Position numbers and translations under genes: made by a program
In this document: positions 18,150-25,687 of the stretch, one piece after another
How the letters are laid out: every line of letters begins with the position of its first letter
How positions within the stretch are numbered: the stretch's first letter is position 1
Assembly (NCBI GenBank): GCA_947475205.1
Contig: CANJNG010000015.1
Location: 1-44,437, forward strand
Direction: 5' to 3'
Length of the DNA: 44,437 nucleotides
Source: Bacteroidota bacterium
GTDB taxonomy: Bacteria; Bacteroidota; Bacteroidia; JAIBAJ01
The notes under the pieces: model-generated
Databases searched by the model: none
Seen by the model: the letters and a program-made list of their open reading frames with translations, nothing else
What the model was told of the DNA's origin: nothing

Positions 18150-18551
18150 TTAAATATCTTCATCTAATACATTGCGTCTATAATCTGCTATTCCATTTTC
18201 AATATCCGCAAGGAACTCTAAATTGTTTCTACTAAGTCTATTGTTTGGACATGCTATCTCAATAACAGCTCTAAGTGTATAATCAAACCATTCAAAATTA
18301 TTTCTTAATGGCGGGATTGAATGAATATTTTCAATGTACTTAATAGCTCTAATCAGTATTTCAGGTTTTCCTTCTAAAGATTCTATATTTTCAAGATTAA
18401 AAATTGCGATATTGTAAAATGTCTCTGTAATAACTTGAAGTTCTGCAAGGTTAGTTTCTATATCAGCTATAGTTATATTATCTCTTTCCCACATTAAACT
18501 TACCGCAAGGTCAAAACATGCTTCCCTTATACTTTCACGCAAATTATTCAT
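18150..18551 (-). CDS. Hypothetical helical protein
   Basis: A 133-residue acidic, Asn/Glu/Ile-rich protein, predicted all-helical, without signal peptide or membrane segment. No family recognised. It ends with DIENGIADYRRNVLDEDI. It follows the PD-(D/E)XK-like gene on the same strand with a 49-bp gap, so the two may be a pair; its role could be that of a small partner protein, but nothing in the sequence proves it. Confidence 0.55.
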   Translation of the reverse strand: MNNLRESIREACFDLAVSLMWERDNITIADIETNLAELQVITETFYNIAIFNLENIESLEGKPEILIRAIKYIENIHSIPPLRNNFEWFDYTLRAVIEIACPNNRLSRNNLEFLADIENGIADYRRNVLDEDI

Positions 18552-18600
18552 TTACAGGATTTAATTGATTTTCTTAAGAGATGGGCTCCTTTGGAAATAG

Positions 18601-19461
18601 CTATTTTTTCTTCCCCATACTTTTCTCGTTAAATTCTTCTTTAGCCTTAAGCATATTTTTTTCTACTTCCTTTTCCGCCTTAAGGACTTCAATAAGAAAA
18701 TCTTTAAGACCTGTTTTAGTTACAATATGGATAATAGCTGTTTTGGGTTTTTGCTTATAGTGATAATTAAAAACAAGCCTTGAGCAATTTACTTTCTTTA
18801 ATTTATAATCATTATTGTCTTCTGTTTCTAATTCAAATAGGTCTTCATTAATAAGGATGATTGGCAAATAAAGGAATTTTCTAAAATAGCTGCCATTGTA
18901 TTCTTTATCAGGATCATTCCAATCTTCAATTGATTCTTCACAATAATGAGTAATTTTTAGTAGACTTGAATATATATTTTCAGGATGATGAGCCATTAAC
19001 TCACCTTCCTTATTATTCTTTTTACTAAATGAACAATATTGGGTAAACATTTCCTTTGGTTGATTATTGAAGAGCACATCATAAAATCCATGAAAAAAAT
19101 AGTTTTCAAGGTGTTTAGGCATTGTTACTGCAACTTTCAACCCATTCCAAATATGAGAATTAGGCGACCATACATATTTTGTCAATAGTACAAGTGGTGC
19201 ATTATTATTTTTAATTTCAAAAACAAATCGAACTTTGGCAATAATCTCGTTCCTGTATCTTTCTTCATTGTCTTCATGATCAAATTCGGCAATCAAATCT
19301 AATTCTCTACTTTTACTAGTCAAGGGATCAAGAGAACTAACATTTGATTCGACAAAAAAGCCAAACTCAACTAGCGATTTGGTAATCTCAGATTCTAAGA
19401 GATAGCCTGATTTATAAAGCGATTCGAGTATTTCCTTTTCAGTATATTTGTTATTGGTCAT
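18601..19461 (-). CDS. Uncharacterised protein with PD-(D/E)XK-nuclease-like signature
   Basis: A 286-residue cytoplasmic protein. The N-terminal half holds a pattern typical of the restriction-endonuclease-like fold: a helix with Glu near residue 23-25 (LLESEITKSLVEFGF), then SRELDLIAEF with Asp55, then FVFEIKN with Glu82-x-Lys84. The remainder is a Lys/Asn-rich mixed region ending in a charged helix (EVLKAEKEVEKNMLKAKEEF). The catalytic-like triad suggests a nuclease, but no named family is recognised. It heads a minus-strand run with the genes at 18150 and perhaps 17245. Low GC and unknown neighbours suggest acquired DNA. Confidence 0.6.
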   Translation of the reverse strand: MTNNKYTEKEILESLYKSGYLLESEITKSLVEFGFFVESNVSSLDPLTSKSRELDLIAEFDHEDNEERYRNEIIAKVRFVFEIKNNNAPLVLLTKYVWSPNSHIWNGLKVAVTMPKHLENYFFHGFYDVLFNNQPKEMFTQYCSFSKKNNKEGELMAHHPENIYSSLLKITHYCEESIEDWNDPDKEYNGSYFRKFLYLPIILINEDLFELETEDNNDYKLKKVNCSRLVFNYHYKQKPKTAIIHIVTKTGLKDFLIEVLKAEKEVEKNMLKAKEEFNEKSMGKKK

Positions 19462-19509
19462 TATAATTATTAAGAATAGCCTAATAAACTTTCATGTGAA
19501 ATTTATTAG

Positions 19510-19735
19510 GCCCTTTTAAAATTCCCCCCAAAACTACAAACAATCCAATTCCACCCTCACAATAAATTCATTCCCCTCTTCCAACCCCCACCCTCCCCCC
19601 ACTCTATCCAACTTAAGCATTACCTACACGAGGTAACAGCCCGCCAAACCCTACTATAACCACATCCTTCCCGCCCAAGCCTTCTTCAAACACAATCAAT
19701 ATCCCACCTTTCCCGTCAACAATATCGCCTGTTTC
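19510..19735. other. C-rich, G-poor intergenic stretch with G-quadruplex-like motif
   Basis: The plus strand is strikingly poor in G and rich in CCC runs. On the minus strand 19573-19600 gives GGGGGG-A-GGG-T-GGGGG-(8 nt)-GGGG, close to a G-quadruplex consensus. No convincing gene; a 38-codon open frame on the minus strand reads like protein but is probably due to the base bias. Confidence 0.45.
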
Positions 19736-19745
19736 TCATTCATAA

Positions 19746-20110
19746 TGGACTAGGGAATAACCTTTTCTGGGTAAAGAAGAATCTTTAATTGGTGCGGAAG
19801 AAGCTTTTCCGGTTAAAGGAGAGAGTTTAGTGGGTGAGGAAGAAGCTATTCCGCTTAAAGGAGAGAGTTTAGTGGGTGAGGAAGAAGCTATTCCGGCTAA
19901 AGGAGAGAGTTTAGTGGGTGAGGAAGAAGCTATTCCGCTTAAAGGAGAGGGTTTAGTGGGTGAGGAAGAAGCTTTTCCGCTTAAAGGAGAAGATTTAGTG
20001 GGTGAGGAAGAAGCTATTCCGCTTAAAGGAGAAGATTTAGTGGGTGAGGAAGAAGCTATTCCGCTTAAAGGAGAGGGTTTAGTGGGTGAGGAAGAAGCTA
20101 TTCCGATAAA
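19746..20110. repeat. 42-bp minisatellite, about 8.5 copies
   Basis: Seven regular units begin at 19830, 19872, 19914, 19956, 19998, 20040 and 20082 (GTGGGTGAGGAAGAAGCTAT...), exactly 42 bp apart, with two more degenerate units on the left. Because 42 is a multiple of 3, both strands stay open. The minus strand gives a 130-codon frame (20128-19736, repeat SSPTKxSPLSGIAS) that begins 16 bp after the fibronectin-III gene. The plus strand gives a 101-codon frame (repeat EEEAIPLKGExLVG). The minus frame has an ATG and could be a small secreted-repeat protein, but I see no signal peptide, so I treat the region as a repeat. Confidence 0.85.
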
Positions 20111-20143
20111 AGCCTTTCCCTCGCTCATTTTATGATGTTAATG

Positions 20144-20854
20144 CTAAGGCAGATATATGGGTGCAGCATATACCCAGTCTGAGTTCCTGTCTTTAGTAAA
20201 ATGGGCACGCACCCGAAAGTAATATGTAGTCTTCCGGGGAAGCCCTTTGGCCGTAAATTTTGATTTTACACCATATGAATTCGGTACATGCTTCCAATTT
20301 TTATTGTCAAGGCTGTATTCATATTCCATTGATTCAACTTCCCGGGTACCTTCAAGCAACAATGGCTTTACATATACAACCAAATAGAGTTCATCGGGGT
20401 TTACAGTAGTTGTAATTTTAATGCCGGGTTTGCTGGGTAGTGAATATCCCTTTGCCCTGTATAAACAGGACTCTATAATTTGTACAGCTTTAATTGGATT
20501 AGCGTAGGCAGCTTCCTGAATTAAGGTTAACCATCTACCGTTTAAGAAAATCAAAAGCTTAGTCCAGGTAGTATTTCGGGTTGATTTACTTGTTGTGCAA
20601 GCCAGCAGATAGGCATCCACTTTCGCGTTTAGCATTTCAATATTTTCTTCCGAAAAAGTAATATTGGTATTGTTGATACAAGCTTTCCGTATATCCCTTA
20701 CCTTTTGTGTGCGTTCGCTCCACTTTTTTAGCTTTGACATGCTCAACACGGCATATACTCCCCGGGTTCCACCCATCATAGAAAATAGTATAAAAGTTCC
20801 CGTGCCGAGTTTGCTGCACTGGGCTTGCAATGCAGCAGGTAATAGGTTACTCAT
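20144..20854 (-). CDS. Hypothetical protein with C-terminal fibronectin type III domain
   Basis: A 236-residue protein without signal peptide. Residues 1-140 are helical (KVRDIRKACINNTNITFSEE, then a Trp/Leu segment NTTWTKLLIFLNG) and match nothing I can name. Residues about 145-236 form one fibronectin type III domain: PSKPGIKITTTVNPDELYLV at the start, YEYSLDNKNWKHVPNSYG in the middle and KTTYYFRVRAHFTKDRNSDW at the end, with the typical Tyr-x-Phe-Arg-Val-Arg strand. The start is the ATG at 20854. The 42-bp minisatellite follows 16 bp after its stop codon. Function unknown. Confidence 0.75.
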   Translation of the reverse strand: MSNLLPAALQAQCSKLGTGTFILFSMMGGTRGVYAVLSMSKLKKWSERTQKVRDIRKACINNTNITFSEENIEMLNAKVDAYLLACTTSKSTRNTTWTKLLIFLNGRWLTLIQEAAYANPIKAVQIIESCLYRAKGYSLPSKPGIKITTTVNPDELYLVVYVKPLLLEGTREVESMEYEYSLDNKNWKHVPNSYGVKSKFTAKGLPRKTTYYFRVRAHFTKDRNSDWVYAAPIYLP

Positions 20855-20968
20855 GACTTTGCTATCGCATCTTTAAGATGTTGAAGCAAAGATGGGAAAT
20901 TTTTTATTTCTAAAGTCGGGCAGAAATTTATCAGCTCTACGAAAGAATTTTTATACCCATTAGGGCAA

Positions 20969-21030
20969 AATCAGTTTTCAATCAGTTCATCAGTACCATC
21001 ACGCGTCCCATTAGTCCAACCCGCCGTAGG
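20969..21030. repeat. CTGATG-type degenerate repeat (reverse orientation)
   Basis: On the minus strand this reads as CTAATGGGACGCGTGATGG followed by ACTGATGAACTGATTG, resembling the stretch over the GH92 stop at 17025-17075. It occupies the spacer after the FkbM gene's end. Confidence 0.35.
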
Positions 21031-21037
21031 TGGAATA

Positions 21038-21892
21038 CTATTTCACTTCCAAATATTCCCAGTCCTTAATCTCCTCAAACTTCTTGTAGCCCTCTGTAAC
21101 TGAAGGATGCTTTAGAAGCGACTCAACCGACACTTCGGGCAATTCGGCATCACCCAGACCGTTCTTTACAAAAATGAAGTTAGAGCCTAAATCATTTGCC
21201 CCAACTAAGCGATAGCCTTTCTTTTTGGCCAGATTATTCATGGCCACCGGCGATGCTCCATGATAAACAGGGTGTTTTCCAGGATAGAAATAATTAGCAT
21301 CGTAAGGAACTACAATATCCCGCAACCCGAATTCGTTGTGCGTTTCGATGATTACCACACGGGGTTCAATAACCGTAATGGCATCCCACACCCAGTAATC
21401 ATTGCCATCAATATCGATGGAAAGCAAACCCACCTCGCCCTTGAATCCTGCCTTTTCAATTAATTGGTTTACGTTTTCACGAAGCACTTTGCTACACACA
21501 AACGTGGGCTTATAGAACCACGAATGGGGATATTTACTAAAGAACTTCCTGCCCCGTTTAATGGCATTTTCGTTGCCATCTATAAACAGTCCATACCAGC
21601 CAAAATTGAAATACAGGTTAGCCGAGTTGCTGTTTACACCATCATCAGCACCTATTTCCACAAAGGTTTTAGGATCCATGCCTATAATGGAATAAATAAA
21701 CAGCAGCTTGCCATCTTCTTCAAATTGCGAAAACACCCGAAAGCCCGTTTCCGAAATGGGTGGCAGTTCGCCTTTTTGTTTCAGCCCCTGATAGTAGTGG
21801 TATAGCTGCCTCTGCGAAATCTGCACCGAGGGTATAAACCTGTTTCTGATTTTAGTTATCAGAAATAGGTCTTTTAGGAAGTTTTTAATCAT
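21038..21892 (-). CDS. FkbM-like SAM-dependent methyltransferase
   Basis: A 284-residue cytoplasmic protein. The Rossmann SAM-binding motif is KTFVEIGADDGVNSNS (near residues 75-90), followed by FIDGNENAIKRG, where an acidic residue contacts the ribose. LSIDIDGNDYWVWDA is the FkbM catalytic segment and VVIIETHNEFG follows. FkbM relatives methylate sugar hydroxyls or other small molecules. With polysaccharide genes 3-5 kb away a glycan substrate is plausible, but this is inference. It is followed on the same strand by no gene for 180 bp and preceded by gldH (47 bp). Confidence 0.8.
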   Translation of the reverse strand: MIKNFLKDLFLITKIRNRFIPSVQISQRQLYHYYQGLKQKGELPPISETGFRVFSQFEEDGKLLFIYSIIGMDPKTFVEIGADDGVNSNSANLYFNFGWYGLFIDGNENAIKRGRKFFSKYPHSWFYKPTFVCSKVLRENVNQLIEKAGFKGEVGLLSIDIDGNDYWVWDAITVIEPRVVIIETHNEFGLRDIVVPYDANYFYPGKHPVYHGASPVAMNNLAKKKGYRLVGANDLGSNFIFVKNGLGDAELPEVSVESLLKHPSVTEGYKKFEEIKDWEYLEVK

Positions 21893-21939
21893 TTAGCTGA
21901 AAGCACTCATAACTTATAATTCATAACTCATAACTCCCC

Positions 21940-22404
21940 TCACTTCTTCTCCACCCGCATCCCAATATCCATAATGCAGGGCAAGGGGTCTAAACGCATG
22001 GCTTGTTCAAACTCAAATTTGTAAATTCCCCGCTGCGGAAAGCGAACATTTTTCTTAAACAGAATACGGTTATCCCAAATATCGCCTAAGCCATCTCCAA
22101 GCCATCGTCCGGTATCGTCGGCCAGCATACATTCTAAGGTATCGCGGGCAACCTTTCCATCGGGGAAGGTAGTGTTGATGAATAATAAAATATTGCGATA
22201 AGGATAGCAGCTCGAATTGCGGATATTTATATAAACATTCGTATTTTGAAGCGAATCTTCAATCTCTACTTCAAACTTCGGCTTTTGCGTGGTAAGCCAA
22301 CTACCGTCCACAATCTCTTCATCTTTATCAAAGATGGCGGGATGCTTACACGCCGAAAAACTCAAAACCGTCAGAAATCCAAACCCCCAAATAGCTTTCT
22401 TCAT
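21940..22404 (-). CDS. gldH: Gliding motility lipoprotein GldH
   Basis: A 154-residue outer-membrane-associated lipoprotein. I choose the ATG at 22404 (MKKAIWGFG) rather than the one at 22428, because it gives a clean lipoprotein signal ending in LSFSAC, and the earlier start would overlap the preceding gene. The GldH family pattern is clear: FDKDEEIVDGSW, SSCYPYRNILLFINTTFPDG, then DTGRWLGDGLGDIWDNRILF and FEQAMRLDPLPCIMDIGMRV. GldH is required for gliding in Flavobacterium and its loss destabilises the T9SS-linked machinery. The T9SS-tailed proteins in this window fit. Start follows 7 bp after the stop of the gene at 22412. Confidence 0.93.
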   Translation of the reverse strand: MKKAIWGFGFLTVLSFSACKHPAIFDKDEEIVDGSWLTTQKPKFEVEIEDSLQNTNVYINIRNSSCYPYRNILLFINTTFPDGKVARDTLECMLADDTGRWLGDGLGDIWDNRILFKKNVRFPQRGIYKFEFEQAMRLDPLPCIMDIGMRVEKK

Positions 22405-22411
22405 TCGGGCA

Positions 22412-22804
22412 CTATTTGTATTGCTCATTTACTTGGTCGGCGGTGGGTAAAATCAGCTCCATATTGTCGGATGGTTTTACAAACTTGATATATTTCCCGG
22501 TGCCAACACAGGCATAAGCCGAGGTGCTGTCCTTTGGGGCAAGTTTCTTGAAGGAATAGTATTTCCAGCGTTTGGTAGTTTCCTGAACAGCCACCACTGC
22601 ATCAACGGTTACATCACAATCGTTTCGCAAAAACACCTTGTAGGTATTGGTTTGCATCTGGCAACTGCTGCATTTGTCGCCCCAAAGCGAGCGGTATTTA
22701 ATGAAGCAGTTAGCCCATTTGTCTTCCTGTTTGAAATGGCTGAACGATTGAAAGCCCACAAACCCAATGGCACAAAGTGTAAGGATGGAAATGATTTTTC
22801 TCAT
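22412..22804 (-). CDS. Hypothetical exported protein upstream of gldH
   Basis: A 130-residue protein. The frame is open further upstream, but I choose the ATG at 22804 (MRKIISILTLC) because it begins a clear signal peptide. After it come several Cys (NCFIKYR, WGDKCSSCQMQ, RNDCDVTVDAVVAV, AYACVGTG) that could form disulfides in the periplasm. No family is recognised. It ends 7 bp before the gldH start and so should be co-expressed with it. A promoter element TACTTTCG lies about 15 nt upstream. It may have a role linked to the cell envelope. Confidence 0.7.
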   Translation of the reverse strand: MRKIISILTLCAIGFVGFQSFSHFKQEDKWANCFIKYRSLWGDKCSSCQMQTNTYKVFLRNDCDVTVDAVVAVQETTKRWKYYSFKKLAPKDSTSAYACVGTGKYIKFVKPSDNMELILPTADQVNEQYK

Positions 22805-22819
22805 TGAAAAAAGTTTTAG

Positions 22820-22827
22820 CGAAAGTA
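22820..22827 (-). promoter_or_regulatory. -7 element TACTTTCG for the gldH operon
   Basis: Minus-strand TACTTTCG, one mismatch from TAnnTTTG. A TTTTTG lies about 16 nt upstream, overlapping the -33 element of the divergent mtgA promoter. It is 15 nt from the ATG at 22804. Confidence 0.4.
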
Positions 22828-22840
22828 ATAATGTTTCGTG

Positions 22841-22872
22841 TTGCAAAAATCCAACCAGTAAAGGTATTTTTG
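22841..22872 (+). promoter_or_regulatory. Promoter for mtgA
   Basis: TTG at 22841-22843, then 21 nt, then TATTTTTG at 22865-22872, a full match to the TTG/TAnnTTTG pattern. The start codon is 20 nt further on. Confidence 0.55.
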
Positions 22873-22892
22873 CCCAAATCATTTTAAGAACG

Positions 22893-23600
22893 ATGAAAAA
22901 AGGCTTACAGAAGGCTTGGGGGTATATTTGGAAAGGCGTTTTATTCTTTTTTGTAAGTACAATTTTTGTTACTTTGGTTTACAGGTTTATACCTGTGCCG
23001 CTCACACCACTGATGTTGATAAGGCTTGTAGAGCAGGTTGCCGATGGCGACCCAATCAGGCTAAGTAAAGACTGGGTTAGTTATGAAGAAATTACGCCAC
23101 ACCTACCCCTAGCCGTGGTAGCATCGGAAGACCAGCAGTTTTTGGGGCATTATGGATTTGATATCAACGCCATTGAAAAAGCGATGAAAAACAATAACCG
23201 AAAACGCAAAAAGTCTATTAAAGGCGGAAGTACGATTAGTCAGCAAACGGCCAAAAATGTTTTTTTATGGCCGCAACGAAGCTGGATTCGCAAAGGGTTT
23301 GAAGTGTATTTTACCCTCCTGATAGAAACACTATGGAGCAAAGAGCGGATTTTGGAAGTTTACCTCAACGTTATTGAAATGGGCAACGGAATCTATGGTG
23401 CAGAAGCCGCTTCGCAAGCCTATTTTCATAAACCGGCAAGCCGGATGAATGCCTCCGAAGCTGCTTTAATTGCAGCAGTGTTGCCCAATCCGCTAAAGTG
23501 GAATGCCGGAAAACCTACTGCTTATATAAACAAACGTAAGAATTGGATTCTTCGCAATATGCGGAATCTGGAAACGCTGGAATTTGAGGAGAAGGAGTAA
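22893..23600 (+). CDS. mtgA: Monofunctional biosynthetic peptidoglycan transglycosylase
   Basis: A 235-residue inner-membrane enzyme that polymerises lipid II glycan strands. I choose the ATG at 22893 (MKKGLQKAWG); the open frame extends upstream but those residues are not conserved-looking and lie before the promoter. Residues 15-40 form the membrane anchor. The GT51 motifs are present: AVVASEDQQFLGHYGFD (catalytic Glu), KGGSTISQQTAKNVFLW, then IETLWSKERILEVYLNVIEMG (second Glu) and GNGIYGAEAASQAYFHKPA. The length fits MtgA and not a bifunctional PBP. It is divergent from gldH and its stop converges on the DUF1456 gene. Confidence 0.95.
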   Translation: MKKGLQKAWGYIWKGVLFFFVSTIFVTLVYRFIPVPLTPLMLIRLVEQVADGDPIRLSKDWVSYEEITPHLPLAVVASEDQQFLGHYGFDINAIEKAMKNNNRKRKKSIKGGSTISQQTAKNVFLWPQRSWIRKGFEVYFTLLIETLWSKERILEVYLNVIEMGNGIYGAEAASQAYFHKPASRMNASEAALIAAVLPNPLKWNAGKPTAYINKRKNWILRNMRNLETLEFEEKE

Positions 23601-23616
23601 AAACCGAATTACTCCT
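23593..23616. terminator. Convergent hairpin containing both stop codons
   Basis: AGGAGTAA (23593-23600) and TTACTCCT (23609-23616) pair over 8 bp with an 8-nt loop. The stop codons of mtgA (plus) and the DUF1456 gene (minus) both sit in the stem, which may act as a bidirectional terminator. Confidence 0.5.
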
Positions 23617-23848
23617 CCGGTTTCTTGTCTTCTAATCGGCCACGCTTGTGAATGATAAGTCCGTTCAGGAAATTACGCATAAGCTGATCCCCACAGTTTC
23701 GATAGTTGGGATGGTCGGGGCTGCGAAACAAGGCACTTAGTTCAGAGGGAGAAATATCGTAATCCACCAATTTTAGTATTTCGGCTATGTCATCGTTGCG
23801 TAACTGCAATGCAACACGCAACTTTTTAAGAATATCGTTATTGTCCAA
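23609..23848 (-). CDS. DUF1456 (YehS-like) protein, single-domain form
   Basis: A 79-residue cytoplasmic protein matching one copy of the DUF1456 domain: NDDIAEILKLVDYDISPSEL followed by LFRSPDHPNYRNCGDQLMRN and FLNGLIIHKRGR. E. coli YehS has two such copies in about 150 residues, so this is half-length. The start and stop are intact and the protein looks complete for a one-domain form. Function is unknown. It lies at the end of the minus-strand sugar-nucleotide run, 38 bp after wlbA-like, and may be translated with it. Confidence 0.85.
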   Translation of the reverse strand: MDNNDILKKLRVALQLRNDDIAEILKLVDYDISPSELSALFRSPDHPNYRNCGDQLMRNFLNGLIIHKRGRLEDKKPEE

Positions 23849-23886
23849 TAGCTTTGAAATATATAAAATTGGTGGATAGAGAAATC

Positions 23887-24936
23887 TTAATGCTTAAATT
23901 TCAACACATTCTTTGGCCTTAGAGCATAAATGCGTTCAATTATTTCTACCACTTTTAACCCTTCGAGGGCATTGGTGGTGATGCTGCTGCGACCTTTCAA
24001 AACATCTACCACGTTCTCGATAATATAGTGGTGGTTGGCTGCTGAACCTTTGTATCCACCGTAATCGTTTGCAGGATTTGCAGGAGCTAAGGTGGGCATT
24101 TCGTAGCCTTTTATGTGGCAATACTCCACTTCATTCATATATTGTCCGCCAATTTTAACACTACCGTTTTCGCCAATTATGGTAATGGAGCTTTCTAAAT
24201 TAGTGTCCCAAACCGAGGTAGAATAATTGATGCTGCCCATTCCACCGTTTATGAAATTGAAATTCACAAAACCGCTGTCTTCAAAGTCAGTGTTGTTCTT
24301 GTGGGTGAAGTCATTAAACTTGGCCTGAATATCTTTAATATCGCCAAACAGCCAATACATAATATCTATAAAGTGGCTGAATTGGGTGAATAGGGTTCCG
24401 CCGTCTAGTTCTTGAACTCCTTTCCAGTTTCCTTTTTTGTAATAGCGTTCATCACGATTCCAATAGCAATTGAGTTGAACCAAATATATGTTGCCCAAAA
24501 GGTTTTTCTCAATCACATCTTTTATCCATTCCGATGGCGGAGAATAACGGTTTTGCATCACACAAAATATCTGCTTCGACACTTGTAGTGATTTGAAAAT
24601 AACCTGTTCGCATTCTGCTTTGGTTAATCCCATTGGCTTTTCAACCACAATGTGCTTATTGGCTTCGAGAGCTTTAACTCCATTTTCAGCGTGGAAACCA
24701 TTTGGTGTGCAAATATTCACTACATCAAATTCAAGTCCTGATTCAAGAACTTCTTCAATTGAGTTAAAGAAAGGTACGTCGGCATACACTTCCATATTTA
24801 ATTCGCTTTTGGGGCGTACATCACACATCGCTACCAATTCACTTTCGGGATTACGGCGTATCATTTCTGCGTGCCGTTTACCAATGTGGCCGCAGCCTAT
24901 CACTACATACTTTATGTTTCGTTCAATTCGAGTCAT
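23887..24936 (-). CDS. Gfo/Idh/MocA oxidoreductase, WlbA/WbpB-like
   Basis: A 349-residue NAD-dependent dehydrogenase. I choose the ATG at 24936 (MTRIERNIKYVV) over the one at 24969, as it keeps the Rossmann strand near the N-terminus. Motifs: the dinucleotide loop VIGCGHIGKRHAEMI, then ICTPNGFHAENG and the family motif KHIVVEKPMGLT (Glu-Lys-Pro). WlbA/WbpB oxidise UDP-GlcNAc-uronic acid at C3 in making 2,3-diacetamido sugars. The neighbour at 24991 is the matching acetyltransferase, which supports this. The aminotransferase (WbpE) and UDP-GlcNAc 6-dehydrogenase (WbpA) of that pathway are not in the window, so the exact reaction is inferred. Confidence 0.85.
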   Translation of the reverse strand: MTRIERNIKYVVIGCGHIGKRHAEMIRRNPESELVAMCDVRPKSELNMEVYADVPFFNSIEEVLESGLEFDVVNICTPNGFHAENGVKALEANKHIVVEKPMGLTKAECEQVIFKSLQVSKQIFCVMQNRYSPPSEWIKDVIEKNLLGNIYLVQLNCYWNRDERYYKKGNWKGVQELDGGTLFTQFSHFIDIMYWLFGDIKDIQAKFNDFTHKNNTDFEDSGFVNFNFINGGMGSINYSTSVWDTNLESSITIIGENGSVKIGGQYMNEVEYCHIKGYEMPTLAPANPANDYGGYKGSAANHHYIIENVVDVLKGRSSITTNALEGLKVVEIIERIYALRPKNVLKFKH

Positions 24937-24990
24937 TAGATTTTCATTAGATTTTTGCAAAGAAAACAAAAATTTGTTTCAACAAGTTCA

Positions 24991-25569
24991 TTATTCGATT
25001 TTCGACACTTTTCCGTCCTTTAAACTATACTTTTGGTCACTTTCAGAGCAGGTTGCGTTTCCGCTTTCGTCAAATTTAAGGCGTTGGCCAAATTCGCTCA
25101 TCCATCCTAATTGCTTGGCTGGATTCCCAACCAATAAAGCGTAATCGGGAACATTTTTGGTTACTACTGCACCTGCACCAATGAAGGCAAATTTACCAAT
25201 GTCGTGTCCGCAAACTATAGTAGCATTTGCTCCTATAGAAGCTCCTTTTCCCACATGGGTTTTTGAGTATTGACTTTTTCGGTTTACAGCACTGCGAGGG
25301 TTGGTAACGTTGGTAAAAACCATTGATGGGCCGAGGAAAACATCATCGTCGCAGGTTACTCCGGTATAGATGCTTACGTTGTTTTGAATCTTTACGTTTC
25401 TGCCCAAAACTACTTCGGGCGAAATTACTACGTTTTGGCCTATGTTGCAGTTTTCGCCAAGCGTACAGTTTTTCATAATGTGGCTGAAATGCCAGATGGT
25501 TGTTCCTTTTCCAATAGTGCAACCTTCATCAATGTATGCACTTTCGTGGGCTTTGTATTCTTTTTCCAT
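24991..25569 (-). CDS. WlbB/WbpD-like N-acetyltransferase (left-handed beta-helix)
   Basis: A 192-residue hexapeptide-repeat acetyltransferase that should add acetyl from acetyl-CoA to a 3-amino group on a UDP-sugar. Hexapeptide turns run from [13 protein letters not shown] to [20 protein letters not shown]. The WbpD/WlbB signature [19 protein letters not shown] is clear, including the Asn/His-lined acceptor region, and [16 protein letters not shown] follows. It ends with the usual [11 protein letters not shown]. It precedes the WlbA-like dehydrogenase by 54 bp. Together they point to a 2,3-diamino-2,3-dideoxy uronic acid sugar in the surface glycan. Confidence 0.88.
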   Translation of the reverse strand: MEKEYKAHESAYIDEGCTIGKGTTIWHFSHIMKNCTLGENCNIGQNVVISPEVVLGRNVKIQNNVSIYTGVTCDDDVFLGPSMVFTNVTNPRSAVNRKSQYSKTHVGKGASIGANATIVCGHDIGKFAFIGAGAVVTKNVPDYALLVGNPAKQLGWMSEFGQRLKFDESGNATCSESDQKYSLKDGKVSKIE

Positions 25570-25687
25570 TTTTTTGTTTAAGTGTTTATGGGGTGCAAAA
25601 GACGTAAATTTTCGTGAATGAAAGCAAACAGATACTTTGCAAAATAGTAGTACTTTATATTAAATCATCCTCATCCTGCTCAGTTAC

